64,000 nucleotides of DNA from Solea solea (Eukaryota > Chordata > Actinopteri > Pleuronectiformes > Soleidae): NCBI RefSeq assembly GCF_958295425.1, contig NC_081136.1, positions 22,078,890 to 22,142,889 of the forward strand, in the 5' to 3' direction. Both the position numbers and the translations under genes were made by a program. This document shows positions 37,714 through 52,700 of the stretch, one piece after another (position 1 is the first letter of the stretch; the number at the start of each line of letters is the position of its first letter). The notes under the pieces are model-generated. The model saw nothing but the letters and a program-made list of their open reading frames with translations. It had not been told where the DNA came from and did no database searches.

Positions 37714-40700
37714 GGGTGTAGGTTTGTGTCTGGACGGTCCACCAACATTTGGAGAAAGCCAGATTGTCCCTACCAAGACAGGGCAATGTGTACGTGTGCA
37801 GCTGCTGCCCAAGGCAATCTACTGGACCAATTATTAAACTTTTTGTAAGCACTATTCACATTAATAAACATCGGCCCCAGGAATTCCCATTTTAAAAATG
37901 CTACAATATCTCTTTGTAGAGTCTAGTCAATACATGGGCTTGATATATAGATATACACAGCAGATATATGGGTATCTACCATTTCATATATGTAGACTGT
38001 CGGTTGTGGGCCAAATGTAAATTTGTGTCATCATACAGTCTCTCCAGCAGAGACTGCTCTGTCTCCACACTTTTTAAAAGCATTGACAGCAGCACATGTA
38101 GAACAGTCAAGGTCTGAACAATATGGGGAAATTATGTAATTGCGATTAGAGATTTGATGTGTGACATTTTTCAGTTAATGATTCAATCACACGACACCTT
38201 CAAAATATTAAGCAAAGCACTTGATATTTGAATGCAAGGGTGACTACTTAAAGATTATGCCTTTTCGTTGTTTAAAAATGTGACTTGGATTTTAATTTAT
38301 TTTGCACCAGTGTCTGTTTTTAAATATCCTTTCTTACTTAAATCGGTAAACTCAATCAGTCTCCGTCTTTTTGTGAAACGTATTTACTTAAAAAAGGTCT
38401 TTCCACTTGGTGTCATAGTAGAAACTAAATTATTCCACATGCTAAGACCAGTATTAATGGCTAAATGCTTTTTCACACAGCAACACAGGCACAGGTCTCC
38501 TCCTCAGCTCACCCAGTGCAGGCCCAGATGGCACCATGCCTTTCTGCTCCACCTTGACCACGGGAGGTGCGGTCTGGAGCTTGGCGGCAGCATGGTCGAT
38601 GAAGAGCTGCACCGCAACCTCGTCCAGCACAGGGAAGAGAGTCTGAACCAGTGCAGTGTTCTGCCTGTTTTCTGATGGCCGCTGGACTTTGTGCATCGCC
38701 ACAGCAGGGTAAGGATTCTCCTGCAGGAAAGGAGAGAGACATAAAGAATCTTAGCTAGGTTTTAAACATTAGAATGTTTTGCAAAGTTTGACCATATTTT
38801 GAAAAATTCAGCACATTTTTGGGTTTCCATCCACTGTGGTCAAGCGACACCTATGAGATAAGTTGCCACAGAAGAATGTTTGCATTTAACGCGATCTTTT
38901 GCCTTTTCTACGGCATTTATTTTGTGAGTGATCTCATTCGGTGTGAACAGTGTGAGAGTGCACCCTGATCAGTGGCCTAAGTATCCGCGGCGCAACCGGT
39001 GCAGCTGCATGGGTCAGTCCTCACATTCCTACTCTTGTCCACCATTTCTAATAATCCAGTTCAGTGAAATGCAGAAGCTGGAGGGAGATTTTAGTCACAT
39101 GATTTCTGTTTCTGTTGCACTTATTTACCTTTTATCGATAGGTCTTTCTTTTCCTCCTCCATCAAGTGCATAAACTTTTCTGTGATATTTTTTACAACTT
39201 TTTCCAATTTTATGTGTTTCCCTTCAGGTTTTTCTGATTAAAAACCAGCTACTGTTAAAGGAACAGAGGAGAAGAGCAATGAAGAAAGAAATGGAAGAAG
39301 CTGGACAGAGCTATGACAGAGAGGGATTTCTCATTAGATTGTTAAAATGGAGGAGAAAACAAACAATCATTCAACAAAGAAGACAGAGGGGTTGAAACAG
39401 AGGCACGACCAAAGTGTTGAGGTTTGTGTGAGCGTACGTTTTTGAAGAGCTGCTCAGCCAGCTCCTTGACGTGGTTCATGACTTTGTGTGGACACGCCTC
39501 CTCATGTCGTATCCGCTCCACCTGATTGGCTACCAGCTGCAGAGAACAGAACAGAGGTCATTTATCTTAACTTTCTTTTAGTCTCTGGGACTACAATATT
39601 TTTCTATACTTGTTCTAGTTCTTTTAGAAATGACATCAGGCAGACAGACTCACATCATCAAATAGGTCTGTGGCTCTGTACGGTTGCCCCCTCTCCGACA
39701 CAAAACCCGCAAACGCCATGCCGTCTAACAACTTCATGAGGAAGTCATCTTCTGTCAGCGCCCTCTGGCCCAGGAAGGCAGCCTGTGGAAATTAGCACAC
39801 ATTAGCACCATGTGCGAATGCTGATCTGAATATTCTCTTACAACATGTGACCAGTTCTTAGTGGATATTATGCTGTGTTATCTCCCAGCACCTTGTGGAA
39901 GCGGATCACTGGTTCTGGGTGAATGCGGATGATGTGCAGACACCAGCGATATCCCTGGAAGAGCCTGGCGAACAGCCACAGGAAAACTGCTCGGATCTCC
40001 TTATCCTGAAACACACACAAGTAAAAACCAAGTAAAAAACCAACACACTCACAGGGAAATTTTTCAGAATAAAGGCTCTGAATTCTGCATGTCATTTTTG
40101 TGTAGAAAAGCAAAAATACGATTTTTTTATTCCTCCACTTGGAAATGAATTAATGCTGAGTAGTAAGAGTACCCAATAATCTGACTGATAAAATAGCTTA
40201 TTACAAGTGAAAATGTTTAACTATAAACACAAACAGTGCTGATAGCACATGGAACCAGTGTGAGAACAACTTTTTCCTCATGCTTAGGCAGCTTTCTTCG
40301 ACTGGAAACTAACGTTTGTGTTGCTTTGTAAACGCTTTACTTCCTGTACCAAATTCCACAGAGCAAATGAGCAATTTTACATCACGGCACACAGGAGCTT
40401 TTTTTGGGGGTTTTTTTTAGTTCACATGTGTCATTTTGTGACTTCTGGGTATAAAATCCTTATTTTGAATTTGCCCCATGCAACACTACCTTTTCAAATG
40501 AGGTAGTAATAAACCAACAGCTCCAATGACACCACAAGAGTGGATGGTTTACAAACTTCAGTTTGCAGTTGGACAAAGATAATTAACAGTGAGATAAAGT
40601 GGCAAACATTCTTAAGATTCTCAGACTTAAGCAGGTGTAGATCTTTATCAGGTGAGCCTTTTGTTAAGTAGCTAAAATCAGTTTTCCATGTTTCTCTCCA

Positions 40701-43700
40701 CTGCCAGCCAAGTTTTCAGTAATTACTCATGTGTTAGTTCCTCATAAATAACCATACATACCATACAAAAATATGAACTATCATTTTAATATTATGCTTC
40801 TCTGTTGACTGTACTGGCCAACTTTGAAGATAGTGCTGGACACCCTCCAAACCAGGAATATCGCAAAGATACAGAAGACGAAATACATCAAAACACTTAA
40901 AAGTGTATATATATATATATTTTAGACAGTTCTTTTCTCTGTTATTTACTTGTTTTCCTTACCTGTATTTTAAGTGCAGAAGGTTGTGTGGATAGTGGTG
41001 GGAAGGCATGATCAGCAATTTCCAGCTCTGGATCCAAAATCTACAACAACATGAAACCACCATCAGTGACGAAAGAAGACATCTAATCAACATTTAGTTC
41101 AGTGAATACAGATAACTGTAATATTTTTAACATGAAATATGAATACCTCTCAGGTGAACACAATTACACAATCCTATAAAATGTTAAAGAAACTTTCACT
41201 TTTTCCACATGTCTACATTTCGATGAGAAAACATCTTAAAAGCTGATTCTTGAGGAATTGAGTTTAGGAAAGGGACAATATGAAAATTCCATGTCATGAT
41301 CATCCAGACCAAATTCAAAATATAATAATAATAATAATAGTAATAATAGCTATTTTCCACATTTACTGTTATCCCAATAATGGAAATCCACCCCAATTAA
41401 CTTCCAAATGGTGGAACGAGCTCCCGATCGACATCCGGACAGCAGAAAGCCTCCACATCTTCCGCCGCCGACTAAAACACATTTCTTTTGACTCTACCTT
41501 GACTACGACAATGACGATGACAAGAAAAAAATAAAGCACTTACTTGTACATCGCACTTATGACTAGCACTTTATAGTTTGGCTTACTTGAAGGACTTACA
41601 TACTTCTAGCTTTTGTTTGTACCCAAATGTTGAAATGCACTTATTGTAAGTCGCTTTGGATAAAAGCATCTGCTAAATGACATGTAATGTAATGTAATGT
41701 AATGTAATGTAATGTAATGTGTCACAGACAGACCAAAACAACTTTGGCTAGCAGGTAGTTGTCAGTATATTTTTCCTTTCTGAGTCTTCCCACCATTAAT
41801 TAAGTTCAAAATATTTAATTATTTGAGCTGATGGAGGATACATTCAGTCTCCTATTCAGTCCAAAAGCAACAGTGCAAGGCCAATTAAAGTCCAGCTTAA
41901 GTCAGAATAACACAATAATTACATTTATTCTAATGCCATACAAACATACTTTATAGTTTTAAGACAGACAGATAATTTATTGTCACTGCACAGTATAACA
42001 AACCTGAGCAAAGCCTATCTCCTGGAAACAGCCTTTGGTTACAGGGCTATTACATGGACATCAGAGCTAACTGTAAGAAGAGCTGAGCAGCTAAGCCCTG
42101 GCTCATGGTTATTGTCCAACAAACAACACCATCATGATTATTTGCAACCTTCACGCAGCTGATCAGATTTCCAGGCCTGCACTTCTCTGCTCCTGTGTCA
42201 GATCAGCCTGACTAATACTGCAGAGTCTGTTAATGTATTTAATCTCCACTGGGGGTAATTCATCATAACCTCATCTGCTCAGTTGGAGGTGAGCTGCAAA
42301 ATAAGGAATGCTTTCATTTAGTTATGATATTGTGTAAATTTAATTAGATGTTTCAGTCTAATCACTTGTTATTTATTTTGTTTATTTCGAATGCAAACCT
42401 TTTTTTAGTGCAAGCTCTGGTCGAGAGAGCGATGGCAGCGATAAGGCCGCTTTTGAGGTGAGAAACTCCCAGAGGAAAACAGGATCGTTTATTTGCGATG
42501 CAGCTCATGAAATAAAATGCAGAAGAATCGATTATCATTTAGAAATGAGATCACGTGTAGTTGTGAATCGAGATTGCGATTTTTTAACGATTTATCATGC
42601 AGCCGTAATGAGCAACCAAAAGTAGTGCGGTCTTTGTGGATGAGTAAGTCAATAAGGCTGCTGGAACGAAGAGCCTGACTGACACTATGGACATTGTATA
42701 ATGTCCACAGTGCATAAGACACAGAAATGTATGGTCTATATCCTTTTGCTGAGTCACCTTGTCAAACAGCTATAATAGTTTAAAGGACAAGAGAGTTTAT
42801 TCTGCAGAGTAAATATACTACACTGTAAAAACAAACAATGACACTATCCTGTTGTCCTGTCTGTGAACTTGGCTGCATCTCATAAAATCAGTACAGTGCT
42901 GAGACAGAGAAGTGGGCGGCATCACAACAATCCGACCATGTGTTACCAGCATCAGGAAAATATCCTCTGCTCTGTTCCAACCTTGTTGACCTTTTACCAC
43001 ATCATCAATCATCACAATTTACACACATGTGTAGCAATAAAAACAAAACATAACACACCATAACACACCATAACACAATCAATCTCCAGACAGGGTGAAC
43101 TTATGATGGTCTGTGTGTACAGCTCTTACCATGGACAGCGCAGTCTGGGTCTGCTGAAGGAGTGGTTCAGGCAGCAGGGAGATGTTGACACACTCTGGGG
43201 TGGTCACCGTGCCACCATCCAGGTCGGCGATAATCACGTCCAACTGAGCACAAAACAGAAAAGTCGACCCTGTCAACAGTTGCTCATTGCATTATGAAGC
43301 TATTAAAAGCCCAGATAACAACCTCCAACTCTTGACCACTGATGACTGCACATACACTGATAATGGGAGTGTGGCTACTGTACAAAAGACAGCATGTCAT
43401 TTGTATGAGAACTGATTTCACAGCGCACACACACAAGGTAAGGTCAGACATTTCTTTATTGTCATTACATAAAGGCGAGTAGTTCTCAACCTGGAGAGTC
43501 CTCACATCATTGCTGAGGTTCACCACATGGTTGTGGAGGAAAAAAACTTTTGAAGATTACTTATCAAACATGTCAATTCTGAAGTCGACTGAACAATGTA
43601 AATTAAAGCAACTCCCAAAACAAAAAACAGGTAATTTTCTGTTGCCAATAGAAGGTGAAAAATGATATGAATTTGTATTCAGACTAGGAGCCGAATCAAA

Positions 43701-46700
43701 CATGAAGTTTTTGGGCAACACTGAACCTTTACATTATGATAATGTCCTGTTTTGTAGTAAAACATCAAAACTGCAACCTGCAGCTTTGGTTTTATAATTA
43801 ATTATATTGTATTATTTATGGCCAGGGACAGACTGTTGTCCCCATTAGCTCAGCTAGTATGGCGTTGCACTTTGGAACCAGAGTCCAGATTTCGCAACCA
43901 CACCGTGACAGATACATGCATTCACCTCTTATTATGTTATTATCTTATCTGACTCCAGGGGAATCTTCACATTATCAAATCTGGACCTCTTTAGAAAAGG
44001 TTTGGACACCCCTGTTTTTCACCTTGAAGTATTATGCTGTTAAGAACATATTTGTACTAGCCATTTCAAAGACATAATTCTCCCATTGAGAAGAAGAAAA
44101 ACAGCCCACAACACGGCTCTATAATTCTGGTAGTGTTTCCCAATTTGCTTTAACCACCAGTTAAACAAACTGAGACAAAAACTAAAATCTCCAATGGCTG
44201 TAGTGTGTATACAACCATGCTACAGCAGCATCTGTATGTGTTGAATACTAGGGGGTGGAACCAAACTGTAGAAATGAGGCATTATGCTCCTTGATCATTG
44301 AGATGAGAACTTACCAGTTCTTGTGTTTCGGAGCGGAAGAATGAATTGACACCGATGATGAAGGGAGTGGGAGTGCTCAGCACCTCTAGCAGTTTTCCTG
44401 GTAGGATGGGAATGTAGGTGAAGCTGAAAGAAAAATGAACAGAGGAGATTTTTCACATCAGCTTCTCGTAGGTGCAGTTTAACTGACAAAAACAACGAGA
44501 GAAGACAGTACTGACAGAGCACAGGTGGAAACACACCTGTATTTGAGGGGGAACATGATGGCCAGAAGTCCCCGGCAGGCGTCCGTTAGTCTCTGATAAC
44601 TGCTGGACAGGAAGAGGATCTTGTGTTCCGTCAGGGCGGCACAGAACAGATACAATACATTGACTATACCTGAGGAAGAAGAGAGCACATACAGAACATC
44701 ACTAACAGCTCAGGAGGAAGAAGTAACTTTAATTTAATAACATGCCTTGTTTCTCATTTATCATCTAGACTTACTATACTAACTTGTTCAGTTTTCCTTC
44801 ATTACTACACTGTAAAAGACAATTTTAAACAATGTTTGTTGTTTTCTATGACACATGCGTGCTGCAAATGAGATGCAGATGTTCACCCACAGTGAAAACA
44901 AGTTTAACTGAAAGATTACAGAGAAAATCTGCAATTTTAGTTTGAGGGGACAATGGATTTGCAGGTCTACTGCCGCTCAGTTTTGTCACTAAGATAATAT
45001 CAAACCAAGGATTTACAACACCAAATAACACATTTGAACTGATGGGGGCAGCAGTGGATCAAAAACTTCTGTGTATTGTGAAGTTAAATCGCTAACTTCC
45101 TAAATGGAATTTGGTGTGGCAAGAATCATCATTACTATTATTATTATTGTTATTATCATCATTATTATTGTTATTATTATTATTATTAAGTGGCTAAAAT
45201 CAGTTTCTTCCTTTGAGGCTGTCATGTTTTCAGTGAACGTGCTGGCTATATGTCAATATATCCTTTAATGAAATATAAACATTGCAACCAGACTTAGCTG
45301 GTCAAATACATTACAGTTTAAAACATGTCTAATAGCATATTGCAACTTTTTGTTATTATTTAAAATGTTTCATCACAACTAATATCTACCTGTTTACTAG
45401 ACACTAGAATTCACTATATGATTTAATTAATCCCATCCCCATATTGTAATGTTCATACCAAGCTGTCTGAAGAGCTGGGCCACAGTACTCCCGCTGATAG
45501 GAAGTGAGTCACTGATGGGAGTCTGGATGACTTGCCGGTCGCCCGCACCTAATGTTATAGTCCTCTACAGATTAGAGAGACAAGGAGAGAAAATAAATAT
45601 CAACAGGAGAAGGGACGGGGGTAAAGAGAAGGGAGGGGGTGAGTAAATCATGGAACAAACTGCTTTTCTCAGAAAACCAGGGTTTGACAGCTCGGTTTAA
45701 TCACAGTGGTGCGTGAAATCAGCATGAGTCAGCAACAGAGAGAGATGGAGAATCCCAGAAGCTTAGCAGGTACGTGACAAATAAGACAAAAGCCATTCCA
45801 GCTGATCAGGGTGTGAATGGAGCTGTGCAGAAGTCGATGCCAACAACCTTTACTGCACTAACATCACCACAACAATGAGCCTTAATGGGACACTGACATC
45901 CCAGTGACACGGCAGGTGTCATGCACTGGTGATTTTACCAGTAAAAAGAGAAAAGGGACTTAACAAGGGGAGGATATGTATATGATTCTGTTAAGATGAT
46001 AAAACATGTGTACTCTTAGCATTCAAAGGTACAACTAATGTAAATATACACTGCATGAGTACCAATAGCTTGCATAGTGTTTTGCTATTGAGGCTCTGAG
46101 CTTTTGGTAGCTGGTCCAGAGGGGTGCATTTGAGGAATTGTGTACGTAAATATGCTACATTTATATGGTGTTGTGAAGTATTAATGACCTGTCCTGTACA
46201 TAATACGAACGTCTTGATTTTAAGCTCATGAATTCTGCTGGAAAGCAGCAACAGAGTAATTGGACACTCGTGGCTATGTGGCTAATGTCGCTAATGGCAG
46301 AAAGTAGGTCAAAGCATCCATCAGAAGCACCCTCCACACAGACCAGACTGAATATTGGTCTTGCATTTCCATAATGAAGACCTATACGAGGTGCAAAAAG
46401 GCTCCAAAGTCACTGGAAGGAAGCCCTTCTTTCGCTGAACTTCCTGGATGTTCCCTGAAATAACTTGATGCATTATGTAACATGTCTGTTTTCATTGGTG
46501 ACCAGCTAGTATAGAGGTCAAGACGCCAAGTGACTAGGCTTCTATGAGCCCCCATGTTGGCAGTCTCAGATGAGGCACAATAAACAGGACAGGTGGCTGG
46601 ATTTAACCTGTCAGAGTTCACTGCACACTTTAAATCTACAGAGATCGCCTGATATATCACAAAACTTTACAGAGTGAATATATCTGATCCTTATGCTGCC

Positions 46701-49700
46701 CCCAGTGAGCTATTTACAAGTTTAGAAACAGCGAGAGAGGACATTATTGCAGACCTGCAGTATCCTGACATCTTCAACTTCCTGATTACATCCCTTCTTA
46801 CTCCACAGTCACTGAAAGTTTTACAAGAGCCTGGAGGGAAACAACTGGACGATATCTGGCTTTGCAACAAACATTCAACAATGGAGGCTACCGGCTAAAA
46901 ATAGGATTGTCACTGGACAGGTAAGAATCGTGTCAGCATAACATTAACATTAGCAATGGGTAGTGTAATGTTAATAGTTGCTGTGTTAACGTTGCTGTAC
47001 AGACTTCTATGTCAGTTAGACTGAGTCCATTATTTACCGAAAGTTTATCACTCATTGCTCCCATCGCTCCAATGTCTATAGCTCACTGTGAGCACGTTCA
47101 TAACAGTGATTCACCACCACCGTCTCAATGGATCTGATAAATTGTTCTCTCGTTAGCCAGTGTCTGACTGTTTTGGCATCCCAAGGTACAATAGCTATCC
47201 ACCATCTTTACTTTTACGATGAAGATGTCATATTTGTGCTCAACTACGACGGCCAATGGCACGGAAGTATTGCATACTGGGAAATTTACTCAGCTGCTGT
47301 GTAATATGTAAAAGGGTGGTGTAGTAACATCTTAGACTAAGACACTGTGTCTGATCACTGTGAACCAGAGAAGAGCTGATTGATTTGTTTGTGGTTAAAC
47401 AGTACAATTACAATTCATCAACACAACTAAGCTCTGCAACACAAGACAACAAGACTATCAGACAAGGAGGAAGTACTTCTGAACCATTTTCATTTAACAT
47501 TCCAGGTCCTACATTCTATGTCCCAGTGCTTAGGAAGAGCAAAATGACAACTTTAAGCAACAGCACTGCTGTTATGTTAATTTATGAATTCCATTTGATT
47601 GGACATGCAATTCATTTAAGGAATAAAGGTGTTAATGTGGAAGTGGTTCACAGTTACCCAGCCTGTAAGGCTGTGTGGGCAGGGTAGGAGGGCTAAGCGC
47701 AGTATTAGCTCATGCTCTCTACAGCAGCGATAGCATCTGCAAACATAAACCAGCTGTTAGCATTTCAATACTGTGACCCAACACCTGATCATTTGCTGTA
47801 TTCACTGATTGGCTTCAGAAAGTTTCTGTGACGGGAGAGAAGGTTTTAAAGACATGTTAATGAATGTTTATGCTAATGTGGGAGTTTCAGGGACTGTATG
47901 CCTGACTGACACTGTTCACTGATGTGGATCATTTCTTCACTACTTTTCCATCCTTGCACTTAGTATTCTGTGGTAGACTGGCCATCATTATTCCTGGGTC
48001 ATATGGTGCCTTCTGTTTGTAGTCTAAACTCGGAATTTCTGAGGTCCTGAACTCGTATTTCCAACTCAGAAACTCAACCGCGACTTGGGATTACAAAATT
48101 GCTACCACCACACAAGTACTGCCACTATTACTGTACCATACATACAGAGCTCAGAAAAAAGGCATTCTGCTACTTTGAGCCTTTAACATGTAACATAGTT
48201 GACTACACTTGCTTTGAGACTTATTTTAGCTTCACTAGAGAAAGTATTTTTGGAAACATAATGTGTAAATCTGCTACCACTTGGCAATTTTAGATGAATA
48301 TTTGAAACCATTTAAATGTGTTTTCCATTTCCATTAATGGAGAAGCTAATGCTTGCATCAAAGGTACAGCGTGGTGCTGTGCAAAAGAATGATCAGTTGT
48401 TGGTCACATACTGAATCTGAATTAAAAGCATTTTCATTTTTTTTCTCCTGTCACAGGAGGTGTTTGTGGATTGGCTGATGGAGAAGAGGAAGCTAAGCTC
48501 AAAGCTGATTGGTAGCGAGTGGGAGAATGAAGTCAGGCTGGCGTACCAAACTCTCCTCTCTCTCCTCTTGGCCCGGCTACACAAGCACTCAGCAGACAGA
48601 CAAACAAAAACACACACACACAAACACACATACACACAGCAGAATAAGACGCAGGTTAGAAAGACCAGGTGCGAGGGCACCTGATGCCCCCACTTGACAA
48701 CAATGTATGTGGACAGTAAAACAAGGAAGCTACACAAACAATGGCATCATGAACATGAACTGCACACAATGACAGCTGTGTAAAAAACATAGAATGAGTA
48801 GAACAATAGACATGAGCAACACATGCAAAAAAATAAAACCATCATTGTGGGATTCAAAAGCGCAAAAACAACAACAGATGATGGTTCATGTCACTTCATA
48901 ATGTAATATATAGAATAGCAGTAATAAAATATGATTGATGGGAAAAGAAGCTGCCGTTAGCTTCGTAGTCCTAGATACCGGTTTTTATTTATATTAACAG
49001 AGACTCAAAGTTGAATCAGAACCCATTTAAATTAACTACAGTATACTGTATGAACCTCTACATGGTTCTGAAATTACACTGTAATAATAATAATGAAAAC
49101 TAATCTGTTTTACTTTCAAAAATGAAAGTTGCCTCCTTTCCCATCACCTTGTGACTGTTTTGAAACCACAAGTAATAAATAAACAGGTAATAAAACTGAT
49201 ACTGAACAGCACAGTTCCCAACTGACACACCAAAAACAGAAGAGGTAAAGATTAAAGGAAAGCATGTGTCTCTTCATGTGACAGAAAGTAGCAATGAAAA
49301 AACAAAAAAACCTTTTGTTTCACTTTTAAGTAATGCCCTACAGCTTTAATGTGTTAGACCTAATTGAAGCTCTACCAGTCAGAGCATTTGGCAGTGAGAC
49401 AGGCTATGTCCAGAAACTGAGATTGGAATTTCCTCTGTCACATTAATTATTATAGAGACAACAGCCCACAAACATGAAGAAATTAACTGTCCTCCATACT
49501 AAAGAGAGGTCCTCCTCCACCATTTGACAGTAACACACACAGACAACACACACACTTTATCTCAGGGACTGACTGTGTTGTTCAACAAGACTTTGCCGGG
49601 AAAGATGCATTTAAAAATGGGTGCTTTTAGCTTGCAAGAAGGTCATATTACTGTTGTTATTTAGCAATTTACCATTATTCCACATCAGGGCAACAGCCTG

Positions 49701-52700
49701 AAGTTCAGCTCACATTTGAGTTGTGCAAAATGAAGAACCGGTGTTGTTACATCACACTGATCAATTTGTCACAACCTTGTGTTTAACCACAGTAAAAAAA
49801 GAAAAAGATAATGGCTGTCTTAAAAAACAAAAACTCAAATATATTTTTAGTTATTGGATTCAACAGCCTGCTTATCTGCCAGTGTATTTAAAAAGGTCTA
49901 ATATGCAACATTCTGCCTTAAAAGATTATAAGTAGTATTTAGTTGGTGGACTTCATGTGCATTTGCAGAAGTGATGAAATGCATGTGGTTTCTTGAATGC
50001 ATCTTGAAGCTGCTCCTCTAATGGAGCTTTTCCATTACAAAGTTCTAGCACAACTCGGCTCAACTCAACTCGTTTTGTATTTTCTTTTTCAATAGCGATA
50101 GTACCTGGGACCTGGGTTATTTTTTTTAGTTCCAAGCGAGCTGAGCTGATACTAAAATGTGATGTCAACAGACTGCCGGACACTGATTGGTCAGAGAGCG
50201 TCGTCACTGGAAGAGTCATGAGTGTGACATCCCAAAAGAGAACCAAACCAAATAAAAACACTTAAAAATCCCATAACATGCGTTAATCTCCAATGGTTAG
50301 CAATGAAATTTCTAAAATCTCAATATTTAACAGAGGAGTCTGGTGTATTTGGGGACAGCACTGCCAAAAGCATCAATCAATAACTTTATTCATATATTAT
50401 ATGAAATGACTATTTTCACTGTGAACTGGTAAAATACACATGATAGCTAACTGATAGCCATCATGATCACTTTGGGTTTGGTCTGACACACAAGTTCAAC
50501 TGCAGTGACCAATGATGCTAATGGTATTACATTTAACCTTTAAAGTTAGCCCAAAATTAAACCCACTTTGTTACCTTTGAATGAGTCTGAATCAGTTTGG
50601 ATTGATGTTCATTTTGTCTATTTTGTTTTATTAAGTGCATGATAGTTATGATAAAATTGATTTTAATCGAGGTTTAGTTGACTTTATATATAGACATTTT
50701 ATTCTTAACAAAAGAAAAACATATATTTCAGTGTAGTTTTAGTCAATGGAAACCGCTGACATGTTTTTGTCAAGTTACTTTGAACATATAAAGTTTTACG
50801 AGTGAAGCAAAAAACATGTTAAACATTCTGTTTTTCTCCTAAACTCTCGGATTATTTTTTCACACATTTTGTGTGGGCTTAAGAGTACATTTCCCAAAAT
50901 AAGCATCAGTTTGAGCATCAGTTTGAGCATCAGTTCTCACAGAAAGGAAACACTCAAAAGTGACTGTGCTTTTAACGAAAGAAGAAAAAAAAAGAAAGCG
51001 AAAGAAACGAAAGAGAAAGAAATGTGGTCTTGGAGGTAAGAATGCATGTAATGAAAATGTCTTAAAATGAATTTTAAAAAAAAAACCTGGTTAACTGATT
51101 GTCTAAATGATAAATATGATATATATAAAATAATGTAAATGTAACACATACTTTATATGCAAACATACAAAACAAAAGTGTGTGTCTGGTAGAAAGTCTG
51201 AAGATTACTGTTGCTAAAGCCTACTTGATGTTTAAATATGGATATCATGTTAGTGTCCTGTAGCTGGAGTTTGTTATAAGTTTCTGTACAGAGGTTGGTG
51301 TGAACAGACAGGTTCCCTGGTAATGACCAATATTAAGTTCTTCTTAAGGCTTCTAGAAAAGTCTGTGTAATTATACAGTTCCTGGAATGTGTGTTTGTGT
51401 ATGTGGGTCACTTTTTCTAAAGTGGCCTGTTTACCTCTTGAGTCGAAAGAACAGAACTGTTTGTCCAGACAAAAAACTCCTGACAAATTATAGGCATTTA
51501 AAAGACTGACCGTGTTTCTGTTACATTTTACATTGCATTAAGGGTAACATACAGTGAAACCAATCAATAATATTTAAATAAGGAATTTAAATTTTGTTTT
51601 GGGCCAAAATAGCTCAGGTACCTTATTTAAAAAGTAAGTTTTTTAGTTTTGTACAGTTTAAGGAAATCTGTGCTTTAACCTCTGATGCTGATTCAATCTT
51701 ATTCTCTCATTTAGATTCTGTGCTTTTATTTTGGAAGCCATCCGCTGTCCCATATGGCCAACACAGCAAATAAATGACACGTGTGTATGTATAGCATCTG
51801 AATGAGGGAAGAATTTGAAAATAATGCTAATAGATGCAACAACTCAACAAAATGATATTGCAAGAGAAGACAACAACACAAGAAATTAAATGTTTCGAAT
51901 TACTAACACAATCCCTTGGAAGCTGTTTGATCACAAAAACACAAATAGGCAGGTCAAAAACAGCTGAAGCGCCATCAATCACACTTGAAATGATTTGAAA
52001 TGACTGCAGGACAGAACACATTCCTCAAAGGAAAGAAAACAACTCATTTCTGCTTGATTAACAGAATCAGTGACATCGAGCTGATTGGTTTTGATTGGTG
52101 AAGCTTGCGGGATGTGGATGTTACCTGGAGACAGGCCAGCAGCCAGTCACAGGCCAGAGCCTGAGGAACCTTTTCTAAACTACATACTGGAGACTCATCT
52201 ATCTGTAAGACAGAGGAACCAGCGTATAACAGGGTGCACACACAAGTGACACGTGTTACAATAGTGGAATATAAATTCAGATAAAAGAAAAAGACTAAAC
52301 CTTTTCCTGTTTTTTGTGTTTGTGCACCACAAGCATGCATCAGCAGAGATGGAATGAAATTACTGACAATAAATCAATAATATTTGGAGAGGAAAACAAA
52401 AAAAATGTATTCTTAAAAAAATAGTAATGGTCAAGAAAAACAGATGAAAAATAGCACAATATGTTTTGAGGAATCACTTTGATTTAGCGTCAGTCTGCTT
52501 AAGTATCATGCCATATGTAAATCCAAACTTAAAATGTCTACACTTGAGTGAATTTACAGGAGTTTTGTCCATGAGAGATATGAAGTTAAACCAAGTGTAT
52601 GAGGAAGATTAGCATCATTCTGAACCTTGTGACTTTCTTATTATACATTAAAACCATTTATTTTAAACAAATGCTTATGCAGGCACGTTACCAGCACTTC

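Larger units (their letters stand above)
34124..38720 (-). other. sbf1: sbf1 SBF2-domain region (middle of the protein)
   Basis: Exons in transcript order: 38720-38513, 36683-36571, 36243-36094, 35667-35599, 35400-35239, 35145-34880, 34296-34124. Recognisable stretches are [114 protein letters not shown] and [14 protein letters not shown]. The small 69-nt exon 35667-35599 is confirmed by phase and by its match to the family. The last exon has tandem acceptors (see findings). This region links the DENN and phosphatase halves; its own biochemical role is not well defined in the family. Confidence 0.9.

Noticed and set aside
38268..38675. 135-residue frame on +
   Set aside because: Overlaps the sbf1 exon 38513-38720 on the other strand; a shadow of it.
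46674..46898. Small open frame in the largest sbf1 intron
   Set aside because: No domain, no splice context and no family resemblance; normal intron noise.
47385..47687. 100-residue open frame in the same intron
   Set aside because: No recognisable domain or conserved motif; the length is expected by chance over 7 kb of intron.
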